A stretch of 64,000 bases of DNA, from assembly GCF_051020765.1 (NCBI RefSeq), contig NC_134937.1, forward strand, positions 11,028,947 to 11,092,946, given 5' to 3'. Made by a program: the position numbers and the translations under genes. The stretch comes from Lasioglossum baleicum (Eukaryota > Arthropoda > Insecta > Hymenoptera > Halictidae). Positions 47,601-60,206 of the stretch are shown piece after piece (position 1 is the stretch's first letter; each line of letters begins with the position of its first letter). The notes beneath the pieces are model-generated. The model saw only the letters and a program-made list of their open reading frames with translations. It did not search any database and had not been told where the DNA came from.

Positions 47601-48245
47601 GCGAAACTTTAACGAAGTTGTCAACTACCCGACAACTTCGTGGCGCGACCGGTTCGAGCAATTTCGACGAAAACCGCCGACTAACGAATACCCCCCGCCG
47701 CGAGCCCCTGCTTCATCCTGGCGAGTTTAAAACGGCACGATAAACATCGAGCACGTCTTCGGAACTACCCTGAGTTTCGCCTGCCGTTTACGTTTCCGCG
47801 ACGAGACAAGCATCTCGAGCCTCGAAGAACGTTCTCCACCCGCTACCGCAACAGAATAAGCGATCGTAAACCTTAAGAGAGTTGCGGACGATCTGTTTCC
47901 TTTGATCCTTGATTGTTCTCCTGCTTTTTTCACTCTGGAGCTCACTGAACCCGGTTCGTTTCATTTTAACAAGACTGCCTTATTGATGAGATAAGGATCT
48001 TTGTCCGTTTATGGCATTTATGAACTTCGTGAGTTCAGGAAAATGTTAATACCAAGGGGAAGTGGTTATTAACTTCACCGTGGATTCTGTAAGTTGTGCT
48101 TGGTAGCACCGAAGACAGCGTGATTTCATTTGACGCTGCAAATAGCCACGTCAATACACATTAAATAATTGTTGGTAGAAATTTTAATAGGATTACGGCG
48201 CGGCGGCTCCAATGGTCCATTTACGGGTTGAACTACTTTATTCAT
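44623..48245. other. non-coding stretch with a CpG-rich block
   Basis: 44890-45420 is CpG-rich, holds a TGACGTCA palindrome (45265-45272) and a weak exon candidate given as a finding. A family-end word (ggttttatgcatttatgaca, about 45767) and a perfect 11-bp hairpin (47612-47641) are also present. GA-rich words occur near 46100 and 46200. No gene supported. Confidence 0.4.
45265..45272. promoter_or_regulatory. TGACGTCA palindrome (CRE-like)
   Basis: A perfect cAMP-response-element consensus inside a CpG-rich block. Function is not shown; chance occurrence in 64 kb is likely enough that this is only suggestive. Confidence 0.25.
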
Positions 48246-48402
48246 GGTCGCATTAACTACAATTGAACGACAGCGACCATTCTAACATTTATACGTGGGA
48301 TTTATGTATTACTGTATTGCTTGGTTTACAGTATTAGTAACGTTCGATTACAGTTTATTGATTTACCTGTTAATGCGCTGTTTGATTGTGAATTGCTAGT
48401 CA
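48246..48402 (+). repeat. dispersed repeat, paralogue of 35648-35778
   Basis: gcattaactacaattg, cgattacagtttattgattt and cctgttaatgcgctgtttga occur in the same order as at 35.65-35.78 kb. This copy carries about 30 more bases after the first block. Confidence 0.75.
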
Positions 48403-50183
48403 CATTTGATTGCAATTTATTTATTCCGGTATTAAATGTAGTATTTCATTTTGCATTAACAGATTCGATTACAATTAGTTCGTTGATACCCACCCGTTTG
48501 GAATATTGTACATTAAATATTAATTTTTGTATAAATTATATTCTTAATTCGTGTATCATCTTTGCAGAGATTTCTCTGCTTTCTCATTTTCTCTCTCGTC
48601 TTGTTTTTTCTCTGCCGTATCGACGAGCAGCCGTTTAACAAATCATTATTAAAGGTCGATCGAGCGCGCGCTGCTATATTTTCGTACCAGCTCGCAGACT
48701 TTTTAAGAAATGCAAGCGAACTCGCCCGCGAGCCAACTTCGTAGACTGTTCCAACGAAGTTGTTCCACCGTATATACGAAGTAGTTCAACTATACATTCA
48801 AGTTTCGTGTATTCCCTGTTTATGACCTGTAGCGAGGCGAAACTATCCGTGTCAGAACGTGCAGTTCGTGATCCTAGTTTAAACGACCCTTAAGATCATT
48901 GGTGGCCATTAAACTGCGCTTAAAATATTCCGGCGATCCTGCAAATTGTATGATCATTGACGAGCATTAAACTGCTCCCGAGATGTTCAGAAGCGCATTC
49001 GCACGATTTATTTTAATGCGTCTGGAATATTGACTTTCGGGACGTGAATTGAAAATGGAAAATGACACTACGATAAGGACATTTACGATAAAATTGACTC
49101 GACCTTTAGGGATTCGTTTGAGTCAATCTTAGAATATATTCTCGTAGGTATTTTTCAACTCTGAAGGGCTCGAATTATAGGTCCAAATTCTACGATTACG
49201 TCGGATACAATCAACTCGACTTTAGTGGTACCTTAAATTCATCCAAAAAAATTAGGGCACACCACTGTCAATGTTTTGCGAGGAGACAGCAGTTCCTCGA
49301 GACAGAAAGAGACCAGCGTGAGGTCCGCAGCGGAGTCTGAGCATCATCGAAAATTAAACTCGCCAGAAGCAAGTATCCAAGGATGAGACAACACGTTCTT
49401 AGAGAGGCTGGATGGTTCTACAGAAGAAGAAGAAGAAGCAAGCAAGCAAGCAGCAACACGGCAGCTGTAGAAGCAGCGGTAGAAGCATGGAATCGTCTCG
49501 TGCCAGCTCGAAAGCAAACACCGCCGACAATTGCATCCTCTTTAAAGCAAACACTCGAGATAGAAACACGGTCGGGGCGAGTGCGCGAGTGCTGTCCCAT
49601 TAAAATCGAGCCCTCTCGAGGGCTTCAGAGCTTCTGTCCTCGAACGGAGCAACGAGTCGCGGAACCCGGTGTAAACGCCGCCTAACATTTCCGCCTAATC
49701 TCATCCGCTGGTTAATATCCTGCACGCCCACGCCGCGCCGCGCCGTTCGAGCAGAGGAGTCGGTGCACGCGCGCACCAACCGCCTGCCGAAAAACCGATC
49801 CGAATGAATTATTGTCATCCTATATGAGAGGCCGGGGTCCTCGCCGACACGGAATTACGTCTACCGAACGTTCCGCTCGAACAATAATACTACCACGATC
49901 TCACCCGACACATACTTCGAAGCTCGTCGCCGGAAGATCGATGATCTTCATCCTGGGAACTTCTCCCGAGTCCTGGAGTATTTAATATTTCCGGAAGACA
50001 GTGAACTTCTCGGCAAGTACGGACGAAAACGACTTTTATTCATTCTGGAACGTTTTATTTGTTCTTAAGAATTTTACCGTCTCTTAGAAATAAGTTTCGT
50101 CCCTTATTCTTATATCTTCCTTATTTATTGCTATATAAAAAATATTTTCAATCGCTACCTTCCTCTTTTCTTTCGATAGTCTC
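48403..50183. other. non-coding stretch, no supported feature
   Basis: Short AGA and CAAG repeats near 49419-49455 give open frames on both strands (49383-49685). I see no gene. Confidence 0.45.
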
Positions 50184-50372
50184 GTAGAGCTCGAAAAGGC
50201 GAATCCAACGAGTATAATGACCATACCCTTCCGAGCATTTCTTCTCGAGATAATTGTGTCCGAAAGTTACACTATACTAGGTAGATCAATTTTCAGACAC
50301 GATTTTCTCGAGATTGAATGATCAGAATGGTATGGTCATTATACTCAATGAATTCATCTTTTGAAGCTCTAC
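50184..50372. repeat. long imperfect inverted repeat (hairpin), ~80-bp arms
   Basis: agagctcgaaaaggcgaatc at 50186 pairs with the reverse complement ending at 50370 (gaattcatcttttgaagctc). The strongest paired block is gagtataatgaccatacc with ggtatggtcattatactc. Further inward ctcgaga pairs with tctcgag and gtgtc with gacac. Arms are roughly 75-80% matched and the loop is about 22 bases. The ends do not match other elements here. Confidence 0.85.
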
Positions 50373-53300
50373 AACCACACACAAGAAAATGTGTAGATTA
50401 ATACAGAACAAAATATATAGTTTCTTTAAAAATATACTGGCACGTGTAGAATTTGTGTATTTATATTTTCGTGGAGAATAAAAAGGAAAAAGGATGAACA
50501 TACGTACTGGAAAATTATCCTCATATTTTAGTAGCAGTAAGATTGTGAATGTACGGTTTCGTGCAACCAATTTTTGCCGTTTTTGGGCCAAAATAGTGGC
50601 ACAGGCGGCTCGGCTAAGGGGAATAGCAGCGAGGTCGTTCATCGCGACCTTAAAAGACGAGGCTATTTCTGTCCCGTCCTTTCTGCCCGGCATAAACGTC
50701 CCGAGATGAGAAGTTTACGAACTTTCCGCGACCTTCTTTCCGCGGAATCGGGGTTACCCCGAGCTCGCCAACAGCCTCTGGAACTTCCGGTCTTTCCCGG
50801 TCTCGACGGCCAACCGGAAGATCCTCGATACCAATCGGCGTTTCGAGGAACTGCAGAACCGAAGAAGGGTCCTCGAACTTTTCCGCCTGGCGAGCAGCTT
50901 CAGGCGGCGGCGCTTCGTTAACGGAGCTTTATCCTCGTCGAACGACGAATCACCTTCGCTAATTGGTCCTCGACGCGCTCGATGCCGTATCGTTCACGTT
51001 CGAAGGAATTATGAGGGTCTGCGAAAAATTGGTGTTTGCGCCAAGCGACATTACACTTGATTCACGAGTTTGCTTCCGATCTACGAAACGCAAGCATATT
51101 TAAATAGGCATTAATATAATATATGAAACTTTTTGCACGGTGAAAATCTTCTAAATAAATCGTCAAAAATTTTATCAAATTGTGAAATTCTTTTTAACCG
51201 CCATAGGCCGCTTTTATAAGTGGGTGCCAAGAATTTGTGGGCACACGGAAATTGCAATTCGAGCCGTTGTCTCGGTTTCCGCAAATTTCGCGGCACTCGT
51301 CGCTGAAAATTGGTTTGGACGATCGATTGCACCGAGCGAGAAACCGTCTGTTAATTGGAAGACCGGTGGCACGACAAAGTGTCGCAGCTTCGCTTTTTTT
51401 TTCGTTATTCGATCGTTTCGCGCACGCGAAAAACTTTTGAGCGAGACTGTACATCGATCCGCGCGGTGCAGCTCCCTCGGCAGAGCGGAGCGATATGCGA
51501 TATAATAATTTTCCAGGATATTTGGCCGGCGAGCGACCGGATGATCGAGGAATACACGCCGGGGAAGAGAAGCCAACCCATTTCCGGCGCAAATTGTCTA
51601 TGTTCTTTTTAAAGGCCTTTACGTCATTGTCCGTCGGTAATTGGGCTCTCTCCAGCATGTCAATTGCCACTCGCGTTCCGGTCTAATTTTACGAAAGAAA
51701 AGCACGTGTGCGCTTCTCTGTTCTCTCTTTCGCTTGTAACGCGCGTGTGTGTGCACCTCTGCCAATTAAAGGCAGAGTCGCGAACCTCGCGAATCGTTAC
51801 TGCAGAAAACCCTTATCGAAAACGAACGAGTCGAACCGACTACACCTTCATTTTTGCGATCGGGATTCGATTAGCCAGAAGCGATTCGTCATGATAGGAA
51901 AAAGACTGTGCCAGACTGGCGTAGCACGAGCAACAGAGCTGCCTCGATAGTTGTATTTTATCCCTGCCACCTATTAAGGCTGGGGTTCGCTAGATTTGCC
52001 TGCGATTTTATGTTTCAGAAAAATATAAGGCAATTCTGGCTGGCACACATATTTTATTTTACTCAACATTATTTCGTTAATTGGGTAATATAGGTGTTTT
52101 ATTTTTCGTTTAAGCGGGGAAAAACAACAGGCATCGAAGGATGTACGATTCTGTGGATTTTAATCAGAAACTGATCAAAAATCGTGGAAAACTACGATTT
52201 TCGCCATTTTTAACCGCTTCCTGCTCGTGTGTATGTTAATCGATTTCAATGAAAGTTTCAGCATGTGTATAACTAATATAGATCTACGAAACATACAATA
52301 TTTTAAATTTTCATTAAGGACCCAAATAAAAAAAGTTTTAAAAAATGCCTTTTTTATTTTTGCATTTAACCTTGTAAATTATAATTTTTGGAAAATCTTT
52401 TTCGCATATCATTTCGTAAACCAATGCTTCTAATTGATTATAAAAGAATCAGGTCATTTGGTACAATTATAAAAAAGTTATTAGTTTTTAAAAAGTGTAC
52501 GAATACTTTGTACACCCACTGTAAGTTCGACGTTTAATATTTAATTTAATTCGACGTATATCTCCCAATAACTTGTGCTACTATTTGTTGTTGAATGATT
52601 GGCAACATTGCTTGTGGAGTGTGTGGTTGTATGCTCTTGGGGTGAGCGCTGTAATCCATTGTTCCGGCGTGCTCGTTGCATAATAGCCATTTATCCGTTT
52701 TGATAGTCGGCTCTTTGGTTGCGTAGCATCCTGCTAATTTCGGGTAACAATTTGGTTGACTCGGGGACTTCTATTAATGTTCATTATTATTATTGTTTTA
52801 ATTTTATTCTCTAGGAACGTTCTCGTATTCAGAATAATCATGATATAAAGCAAACATTGTTTTATCGCGTGACGGCAATCATCGAGGCGTTCAAATTTGA
52901 CGAGAGAAATCACCGGAACACAATATCCCCGAAAATCGTGTAAATTTCGAAAAAATCTCGTTTGACTGGTCGTCGACGGATCGACGCGAATCCATCGAAG
53001 TTTATTCAAGTTTCAATTAACCGGCACGAGTGCCGCGCCATTTAACCCGTTGCGATATCGTCGACCGTGTCGAAAAATCGACGTGGCCAACGCGTATAAT
53101 TCGAAAACCGGAACATCTGTTATTGTTTTTATTTTCCGAAGTAAAATACATTTGTTATTTGACTAAAGCGCCGGACAGACAGACCTTGGACAGATTCGGC
53201 TCGTTATCAAGAGGATTTAGTCACGGTTTCAATTATTCCGTTTCGACGCGTTTTTCGCTTTTCTTCTCATCCGTTGTTTACGTTCTAGCGAAAACAAATC

Positions 53301-53458
53301 TTTCCATTCCAAATTTCCAGAATTTTTTGCGAGTAAACTATGGGCACTATTAAAACAAAACTTGGTACGATTATTGTACGTATCTTGCAGTATATGCACA
53401 TTTTTTTTGGTGAGGAAATACTACGTAGTGGTCGTAAGATGTGTACCGAAAATGACCC
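50373..53458. other. non-coding stretch with a Tc1-like end
   Basis: CpG-rich at 50580-51000 and 51190-51700 with overlapping chance frames. Very AT-rich at 52080-52530, where a Tc1-like end lies. No gene supported. Confidence 0.4.
52484..52523 (-). mobile_element. Tc1-like terminus
   Basis: On the minus strand this begins tacagtgggtgtacaaagta and continues ttcgtacac. This is the CAGTG..ACAAAGTATTCGTACAC layout of Tc1-type inverted repeats. The opposite end was not found. Confidence 0.6.
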
Positions 53459-53800
53459 GTAGGGGTTTCTGTAAGAGGTCGCTTCCAAGACACGCCACAT
53501 AAAAACGACATTATATTTCACCACAATAAAAATTACACATGTAGTGTAAGATGGGTGCAGTAACACTTCCAAATTTCATTTCTGTAGCTCCAAGAATATT
53601 TTCCCAAACAATTCCCCAGTCCGTCCCTACAGTCCTGCATTAATTACCAGAGTAGGGGGTTTCTTTCGAGCCGCGTCGCACAGGAACGGTACCATGTTCC
53701 GCCGCAATAAAAATTGCACACAAGGTAGAAGACACGTACAACAATCCTCGGAAGTCCCATTCCAAGATCTCTCGCAGAGCTCTCTAAAAAAATTCTCAAA
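53459..53800 (+). repeat. degenerate ~193-bp tandem pair
   Basis: gtaggggtttct (53459) returns as gtagggggtttctt (53652). caccacaataaaaattacac returns as cgccgcaataaaaattgcac, and the following agatgggtgcagtaacac is matched by agacacgtacaacaatcc. Confidence 0.6.
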
Positions 53801-54899
53801 GAAGAGCCCTTTCAGGCCAGGTCGAGAAGCTCCGAAAAATCGTTTGTATAAAGCGAATTCTTGAGGTGAAGCCTCGAGCACGAAGTCTTGACTTCAGAAA
53901 GAACATTCAACTGTACGTTTCTAAGGGACAACATTCGTCAAAGACCCTCGCGCCGCTAACCATCGAAACTCGACGTTTCCGAAGCAAGTAGAGGCCCGTC
54001 AGTAGAAAAAGCTAGCATCGCCTCGTCGCGTCTCGATGCCGGCGAATAAAAATAGCCGTCGGCGCCGATATCCGCTGGCTGGCTGGCTGGTACTTGAAAA
54101 ACGGTCGCGTTCATCCAGAAGATCCTCGGGAACCGGTAAATAAATAAACGCGGCTATCGATCGTCCGCGATGCGTTCGCGTGGCCGACGAGGGTGGCATA
54201 GCGAAAGAAAGAGAGACGGAGAGGGAGTGAGAAAGCTTTCGGCTCGGCGGATTCGCGACTCGACGATCAAAGGAATTTTCCTCGAGGATTTCCCGCGAGC
54301 TGTCCCCATCCTCCTTCACCCCTAACTCCGCCTCGCAGAACGATAATCCCCGAAGACCGTCGTCGGATTGGTTCCGTTTGCGATGGAAATTAGGCGAGCG
54401 TGATAACGCGAGGGGGTTGAACGGCCGCCCGCAACCGTTTGCACGCGGATAATACAGACTCTACGGCAATAATTAGTTTACCTGACGCAATGCGAGCTTC
54501 CAACCACCCCGTTTGATTCTCCTCGGGGCTCGTAGATGGCTCCACAAGGGCCGAACATGCGGTCGCTCTAACCACGCGACTTGTAATCGACCCCTGCGCC
54601 GCTCTATGTTCGCACAACCTCGGAATCTGATAATATTATACTAGCTTTTTCACTGCTCTCGCTTTTTTCAGCATACACTTTTCGGTTCTTTGATTAAAAT
54701 TACAACGACGTCATTAGTGGTTCTACTTCGGCGACCATATAGGAAATCCAGGATCGCTAAATCTGAAAGGCTGAAGACTTTCATCCCCTTCTAATGTGCT
54801 TTTATTCAAAACATTTTTCTGGATGGCTCCTTCTTCGGAAATTTAACACGGTCAGATTTGAACTTCCAAGTTTAAAAAATTTTTCTCGAAGTTGAAACT

Positions 54900-55170
54900 G
54901 ATGTGATTTTAAAAAATGAAGTTTCCTCTTCACAACGAGTTAAAAAACTTTGACCCACGATTTTTTCTTGCGAGTTCATCACACTTCGAACGAAAAGTGG
55001 TTTCGAAAATTCTATATAAATTCTAGCAGCTCTGAGGGCCGTAAAAAATTTCTTTCGCGACTGAAACTTCCGCTAACTTGAAGAATGAAGTCTCCGCTTT
55101 CCAACGAGTTCAAAAATTTCGAAGTGCGATTTTTTCTCACGAAGTTACATCACTTTCAAGCCGTCGCGCG
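54900..55170 (+). repeat. degenerate ~158-bp tandem pair, shared-core family
   Basis: aatgaagtttcctcttcaca (about 54926) returns as aatgaagtctccgctttcca (about 55084), each followed by acgagtt.aaaa. The cgattttttcttgcgagttc and cgattttttctcacgaagtt words are followed by catcactt. The core matches 23559-23900. Confidence 0.6.
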
Positions 55171-56068
55171 TTGTCTTTGATCTGCCGATCCCGAACAGTT
55201 GAACCGAGAGTGGTCCTGCTAACTATGAAATTCGTTTAGTTAGAACATCCGACCGTAATGAGCACAATCTTCTTTTTCTCAGCTGGGATAACTTGATTTT
55301 AGGGGACGAAACTACGAAAGTTGAATCTCCGAGGCGGCGACACGGAAATGGTTCGAGGCAGGAAAAGTTGTGAAATTAGTGTCCGCAACACTGCTCGAGG
55401 TCTGTGCACATTGGCGGTGATGCGCGCGCACGCGAGCCCCCGTCATCCGGAGCGCACGTTCCATCGATTCATCGCGAAAATCATGAATGAACGTAATCCC
55501 TTCGATGCGGAGCATTCATTACAGTTTCTCACCCGGCAACGGTATCGAGTTTCCCGCGGTGAGGCCGCTGCGCATTTTCTCCGGGCGAAAAACACTTTTC
55601 CCTCGAACATGCAAATTTCGCGAGTGGCGCAGGAGCTGCGGAGATGGTGTCGTTAAAAATTCCGGGCTGCGGCACAAAGAGCAAACTTGGTGTACAATTA
55701 TTTATCTTAATCCACTTTTCTTAATCTACTTTACCACTTTACTTTATTCAGTTCTTTAACCGGCAATCAAATTACATTCTGTTCTCCGTCTTATTTCTGC
55801 AGTCTGTTCTCTAATCGTCCTTCATTTATTTTCTAGGGACTGTAACAATTCTTTGTTGGAAATAAAATGAACATTAATGTTACTTGACTACAACTCGTGT
55901 TCACCGGTTTGCATTTTATAGTAATTCAAGAGAAGTTCTACCGCAGCAACGTCTTCTGCAACGAGAAGTAATCATTTTATACTGCGATTAAGGGAAGGAA
56001 AGTCTTCGAGAATATGATTTGATTTTATTACGATTTTCTGTGCATCTAAAAGTTAAATTTATATCACA
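55171..56068. other. non-coding stretch, no supported feature
   Basis: The open frame at 55321-55656 in CpG-rich DNA has no domain. No gene seen. Confidence 0.4.
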
Positions 56069-56633
56069 ACTAGCTTTCCCACGCCACGCGTTGCTGTGGC
56101 TCAGCATTTTTTAAAAGCATGGTTTTACCTGTCACAGATGTAAAATTGCTAAACATTAAATAAGGAAAAAACACGAACTAAGAAACAAAGAAAAAACTTA
56201 ATAATTTAAAAATACTAGCCAAATATTTGATGAAACATACAATGAGAAACAATGAGAAACTTACAGAACAAATCACTCCGAATAGGTCAATCTTTCTATT
56301 TATATATATATTTCACGATATACTTTGAAGCAGAATATCACTCAGAAGATTCTCGTCGTGACGCATTGGTGATAATGCGAATCAACACGAAACCATATCG
56401 ATTATTATACATCAGTGTTTTCGCAAACGCGCCACATTCGCATAACTTGAAGTAAGCAGTTAGCGTTGTAGTGGGTGGAAAAAGTCGTCAAAACTCTTGA
56501 ACGAATGGACTTTTTCGCATGGTAGATTTCTCATAAGCCTTCCCGAAGAAACGCTGCGTCTAATGGCTCAAACCCCAATGGCTCAATGACCGATTACAAA
56601 CAAACGGACATTTACATTTTGATTTATATAGAT
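56069..56633. mobile_element. interspersed element with actagctttcccacgcc head
   Basis: The head reads actagctttcccacgccacg then cgttgctgtggc. The tail reads acaaacaaacggacatttac then attttgatttatatagat. From memory, many arthropod genomes carry elements with such a CTAGCT..CCCGCG..TTGC head and an ACAAACAAACA...TTTATATAGAT tail. I cannot assign the class from sequence alone. There is no coding capacity. Confidence 0.5.
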
Positions 56634-57260
56634 TTCATAGAAACCTTAAATAAAATTTCATTCAGCGGAGATTCGACAAAACTTTGAAATTTTCGTGAGG
56701 AGTGTGGCCAGGTGTTCCAGGGCAAGGGGTTGATGGTAACGAGGGTAGCAAACTCCATAAGCAGTGTCCCCATGCACGAAACTGTCGCGATGAAAAGCTA
56801 GCAGTGGCCGAGAAGGTCAGGAGCGCAGGCGACGTTTCTGGGACACGTCGCGCTTAATCTATTCAGCCCTGATTTAAATGACCTTCGATCGTGGACGGCA
56901 ATGAGTTAAATTTAGGTAGCCCTTTGGGATTCCAGCTCACGCTCTCGCACCTTTTATCCCACCGGCGCGGCGCGGTTGCTTTACTCTTTTCATTCTTTTG
57001 CTGATACACCGGCCGAGCCTGACCTAATCGCCACCGAATAAACTCGTGCAGCGGCGCTCGACTGCAGAAAACAATCCGGGAGAATGAAATTTCCCACAGT
57101 GAATCAGTCTCTACCCCGCAATATTATTTCAGACGCTACACGAAAATTTCGAACAGAATTTAGTAACTCTGGGAATACGAGTACACGTCAAAATAAATTA
57201 TTCCTGAATTGTAATTGTGGAGACAGTGTAAAAAAACAAATTTTAAAGTTATTCAAAACA
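56634..57260. other. non-coding stretch, no supported feature
   Basis: No coding or repeat signal. Confidence 0.45.
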
Positions 57261-57485
57261 GATAAGTGGCTTCTGTTTCTAACAATTTATACAATGTTTA
57301 TTTTGTTCATGTCGCCATTGTTACTGTGACATTTTTAGGATCCGTTACCAAAAAGAGATAGGAATAAGTGGCTTCTATTTCTTGCAATTTATACAATGTT
57401 TATTTTTTGTGCAAATCCGCAGGTTTGTGTTTATTCGTTCATGTAATAATTGTTACTGTGATACTTTTAGAAACTGTTACGAATT
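57261..57485 (+). repeat. tandem duplication with a ~30-bp length difference
   Basis: ataagtggcttctgtttcta (57262) returns as ataagtggcttctatttctt (57364), both followed by caatttatacaatgtttatt. gttcatgtcgccattgttac (57306) returns as gttcatgtaataattgttac (about 57438). The second copy has about 30 extra bases including tgcaaatccgcag, which resembles part of the hAT-like end. Confidence 0.85.
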
Positions 57486-58261
57486 TTTACAATTCGCACG
57501 TTCGTTTTGAACAGCGTCGGCTGAATGGAGCGAGAGCGCCGGTAATTAGCAATTGTTATGCAGAAGAGTGCAGAGTATTACATATTGTTAATTCCGGGCG
57601 GAGTGCACAAACAATTTCGCGTCGTGAGAACGCAGCATCGATACTCGTAGCCGGAAGTAGGTATTCATCCAATTATCGTGCCCGACGAGCTCGATACCAA
57701 TTTCCGTAACGATATTTCCAAGATTAAGCGACGTCGTTGCCTATAGACGAGCACAGCCGATACGCGAACCGGATCGCGGAAAGTTCGCAAACCTAAACCT
57801 CGCGTCCCTGTTTTCGTCGAACATGGAGATTGAAACAAACGCGGGAAACTATGGATCTGGTTAAAAACACCGATGAATATGCAAAGTCGATCGAACACGA
57901 AGTCTTCGGGGCCGGAGGAACTTCTCCTCGTTCCCGAAGCTACGACAATCTCCGACCGCCATCTTTTCCGGACTCCTTTCCTTGGCGATTTTTTTATCAA
58001 CGTCGTCCGAAACCGTTGGAGGCTCTTTCTTTCTTTCTCTCTACGACCTCTTATCGTCCTCGACCACCTTTCCACGGCGTCCTTGTACAACCAACACCAT
58101 CTTCTTCCACTTGAAGAGAGCCTCCACTTGTCGCCAGAAGAATCTCCGGTGAAGAATTTCCTAATTCCTCGGATTATCCGCTACTCGAAATTCTAGCACT
58201 GCTGGTGCCCCTCGTTATCGATTTAACTCCACTCCTCCTTAAATAGTTTCCGTTAAAAGTG
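57486..58261. other. non-coding stretch, no supported feature
   Basis: Overlapping frames at 57665-58196 in both strands have no recognisable motif. Confidence 0.4.
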
Positions 58262-58333
58262 TACAGGGCGTCCCAAAAATGTACGTCCTTGAAAGGGAAA
58301 TGATCTCAGGAATCATTTGGCACGCCTTGTATA
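58262..58333. mobile_element. 72-bp remnant with foldback-type ends
   Basis: tacagggcgtccca at the left and ggcacgccttgtata at the right are imperfect inverted repeats. They resemble the TATACAGGGTGTC ends of the 39294-39727 element. Probably an internal-deletion product. Confidence 0.5.
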
Positions 58334-59425
58334 ATGAAGAATGGAAACCAAATTTTTTTCTCTGTATTTGAAACCGCACATATTGTTTCTTGAACAGTCT
58401 GAATTATAAATGGGGTCCGCAGAGCGCATTTCCGTTGTTGGTTTTCCAACGGTGTTCATGTCGGTCCGGGGACACCATAAAAATACCGAATGAAATCCAG
58501 TTCTCTCCGCGGCACTGTTATAAATTACGGGCAGGGGATATTTATACGCGGTTATGTCATCGAGGCCATTACTGCGAGAGAAGTTGCCTCGAGGGGACAC
58601 AAACGGCGACGACATCGTCAAGACGTATCTTATTTTAGATGTTGAACCGCGATCTTGAAAACGTCTCTGTTAACGGGGATCAAAGCCACGAGCGCCGCGG
58701 CTGAACACCATAAACTCCTCCGGGAATTTCTTCCGGAAAATCTGTTCGTTCGAGGAATGAGTTTTCCCATTTTACCGTTTTCCACCGTTGTATCGAGTAC
58801 TCACTGTTCCCTGGACTATTTTTAATCGGTGGTCCCTGGGTTCCTTGTTGTATTAAGAAGTTCCACTGGGGACTATTATTTCTAGGATCAGAAATAATAG
58901 TAATAATCAAGTGCGTTCAATTTGCGAAAGTTCGCAAGATCAGGATCAAAGCGTCCCGCGGGCTAGAGGCACGATCTTTATCTCGGAATTATGGCAATTG
59001 CCGGCAGACAGCTTGGCTCTCGGATTCGTTCGACCATAGAGGATTTTAATCCCGTTTTCGGAGCCGGTTCGACTTAATCCGGTTAATCTGGTGCACCGGG
59101 GCCACCGCGTTGACGTTTACGGGACAACAATGCGACTCTTATGCAAATCCCGCGGACCGTCGTCGACTTCTCTTCCCAGTGATCGTATTATCCACCGCCT
59201 CCGGGCTCGTAATCTTGGACAGGACAGTTGTCAAGACGTCCACTCTCCTCCTCGAGGATCCTTCGATTGTTCTTCGACCGATGGGAAACTATACTTCCGA
59301 CCCCGGAACACAGACTCCTCGGATTTCGGTGGAAAAATCGAGCTCTTGAAACATTTTCACAAACAGAACTAATAATAAACGTATCGGTCTGAAAATTTTA
59401 CGCACTGATTGCCTTTTTTATTAAA
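58334..59425. other. non-coding stretch, no supported feature
   Basis: Two overlapping frames at 59091-59372 have no clear features. No gene supported. Confidence 0.4.
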
Positions 59426-59491
59426 TAGATTTTATGCATTTGTGACAAAAATGTCGGAACACCTTTATTTTGCATAAAAATCTACAGCCTA
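59426..59491 (+). mobile_element. 66-bp minimal hAT-like element
   Basis: Starts tagattttatgcatttgtga then caaaaatg (ATGCATTT-type end) and ends attttgcataaaaatctaca then gccta (the inverted ATGCAAAAT-type end). Both end types face each other with almost no interior. No convincing 8-bp flanking repeat. Confidence 0.65.
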
Positions 59492-60206
59492 CTTGTAAAA
59501 ATATTTTCAAAATTGCGAATCAATCGAGTACAATAATTTCATATTCAAATTGATCGATCTTCGAGGAACACGAGGCTATTGTTTACGTCCGCAGTGTTTG
59601 TTTAAGAACGACATAAAAGCCGACGCAAAAGTCTTTAATCTTGCACGAGAGTATTGGGATCAGCCCCCAACTCTCTTCTTCGGGAAACTCGGGGTTTGAA
59701 AACGTTCGAGCTTTTAAAATCTCTTTTGCCCGGTACACAGGAAGCGATGAAGTCGATAGTAATTAAAGCACGTATCCCCTGGCGCAGTGTTCGACAGATG
59801 GCTCGAATAAATCTGGGTTAACTTTAATAACAGCGCTTACTTGCTGAACCTCGGCCTTGCAGGCAACATTGCCATCATTATTTTAATTAATTCTCCTTCT
59901 CTTCCCTTGCTTCAATCTATTGTCCCGCGGTGCACGCTCGCATTATTCTCGTCCCCTCACTCGAATGTTATGCCTCTTAAACATTACTCTCTTTCTCTGG
60001 TTTCCGCCGACGTACCTTCGAACTTGTAATCTTCCGATAAAACTTTCAACCTTTAAAGCTTGCAGTAAAGTTTTTTAACCCTCTGCACTCGAGTGGTGAC
60101 TCGGCGGCGCCACTGATAATTCTTATACCATTATTCAAAAGATTTGTTGCTTTATGCAATTTGTATTCAATAAATTACTAAACGTATTTAATATTTTAAT
60201 GTGCTA
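59492..60206. other. non-coding stretch, no supported feature
   Basis: No gene or repeat seen. Confidence 0.45.

Noticed and set aside
49383..49685. Open frames on both strands in an AGA/CAAG repeat
   Set aside because: Trinucleotide-like repeats keep all frames open; there is no independent coding evidence.
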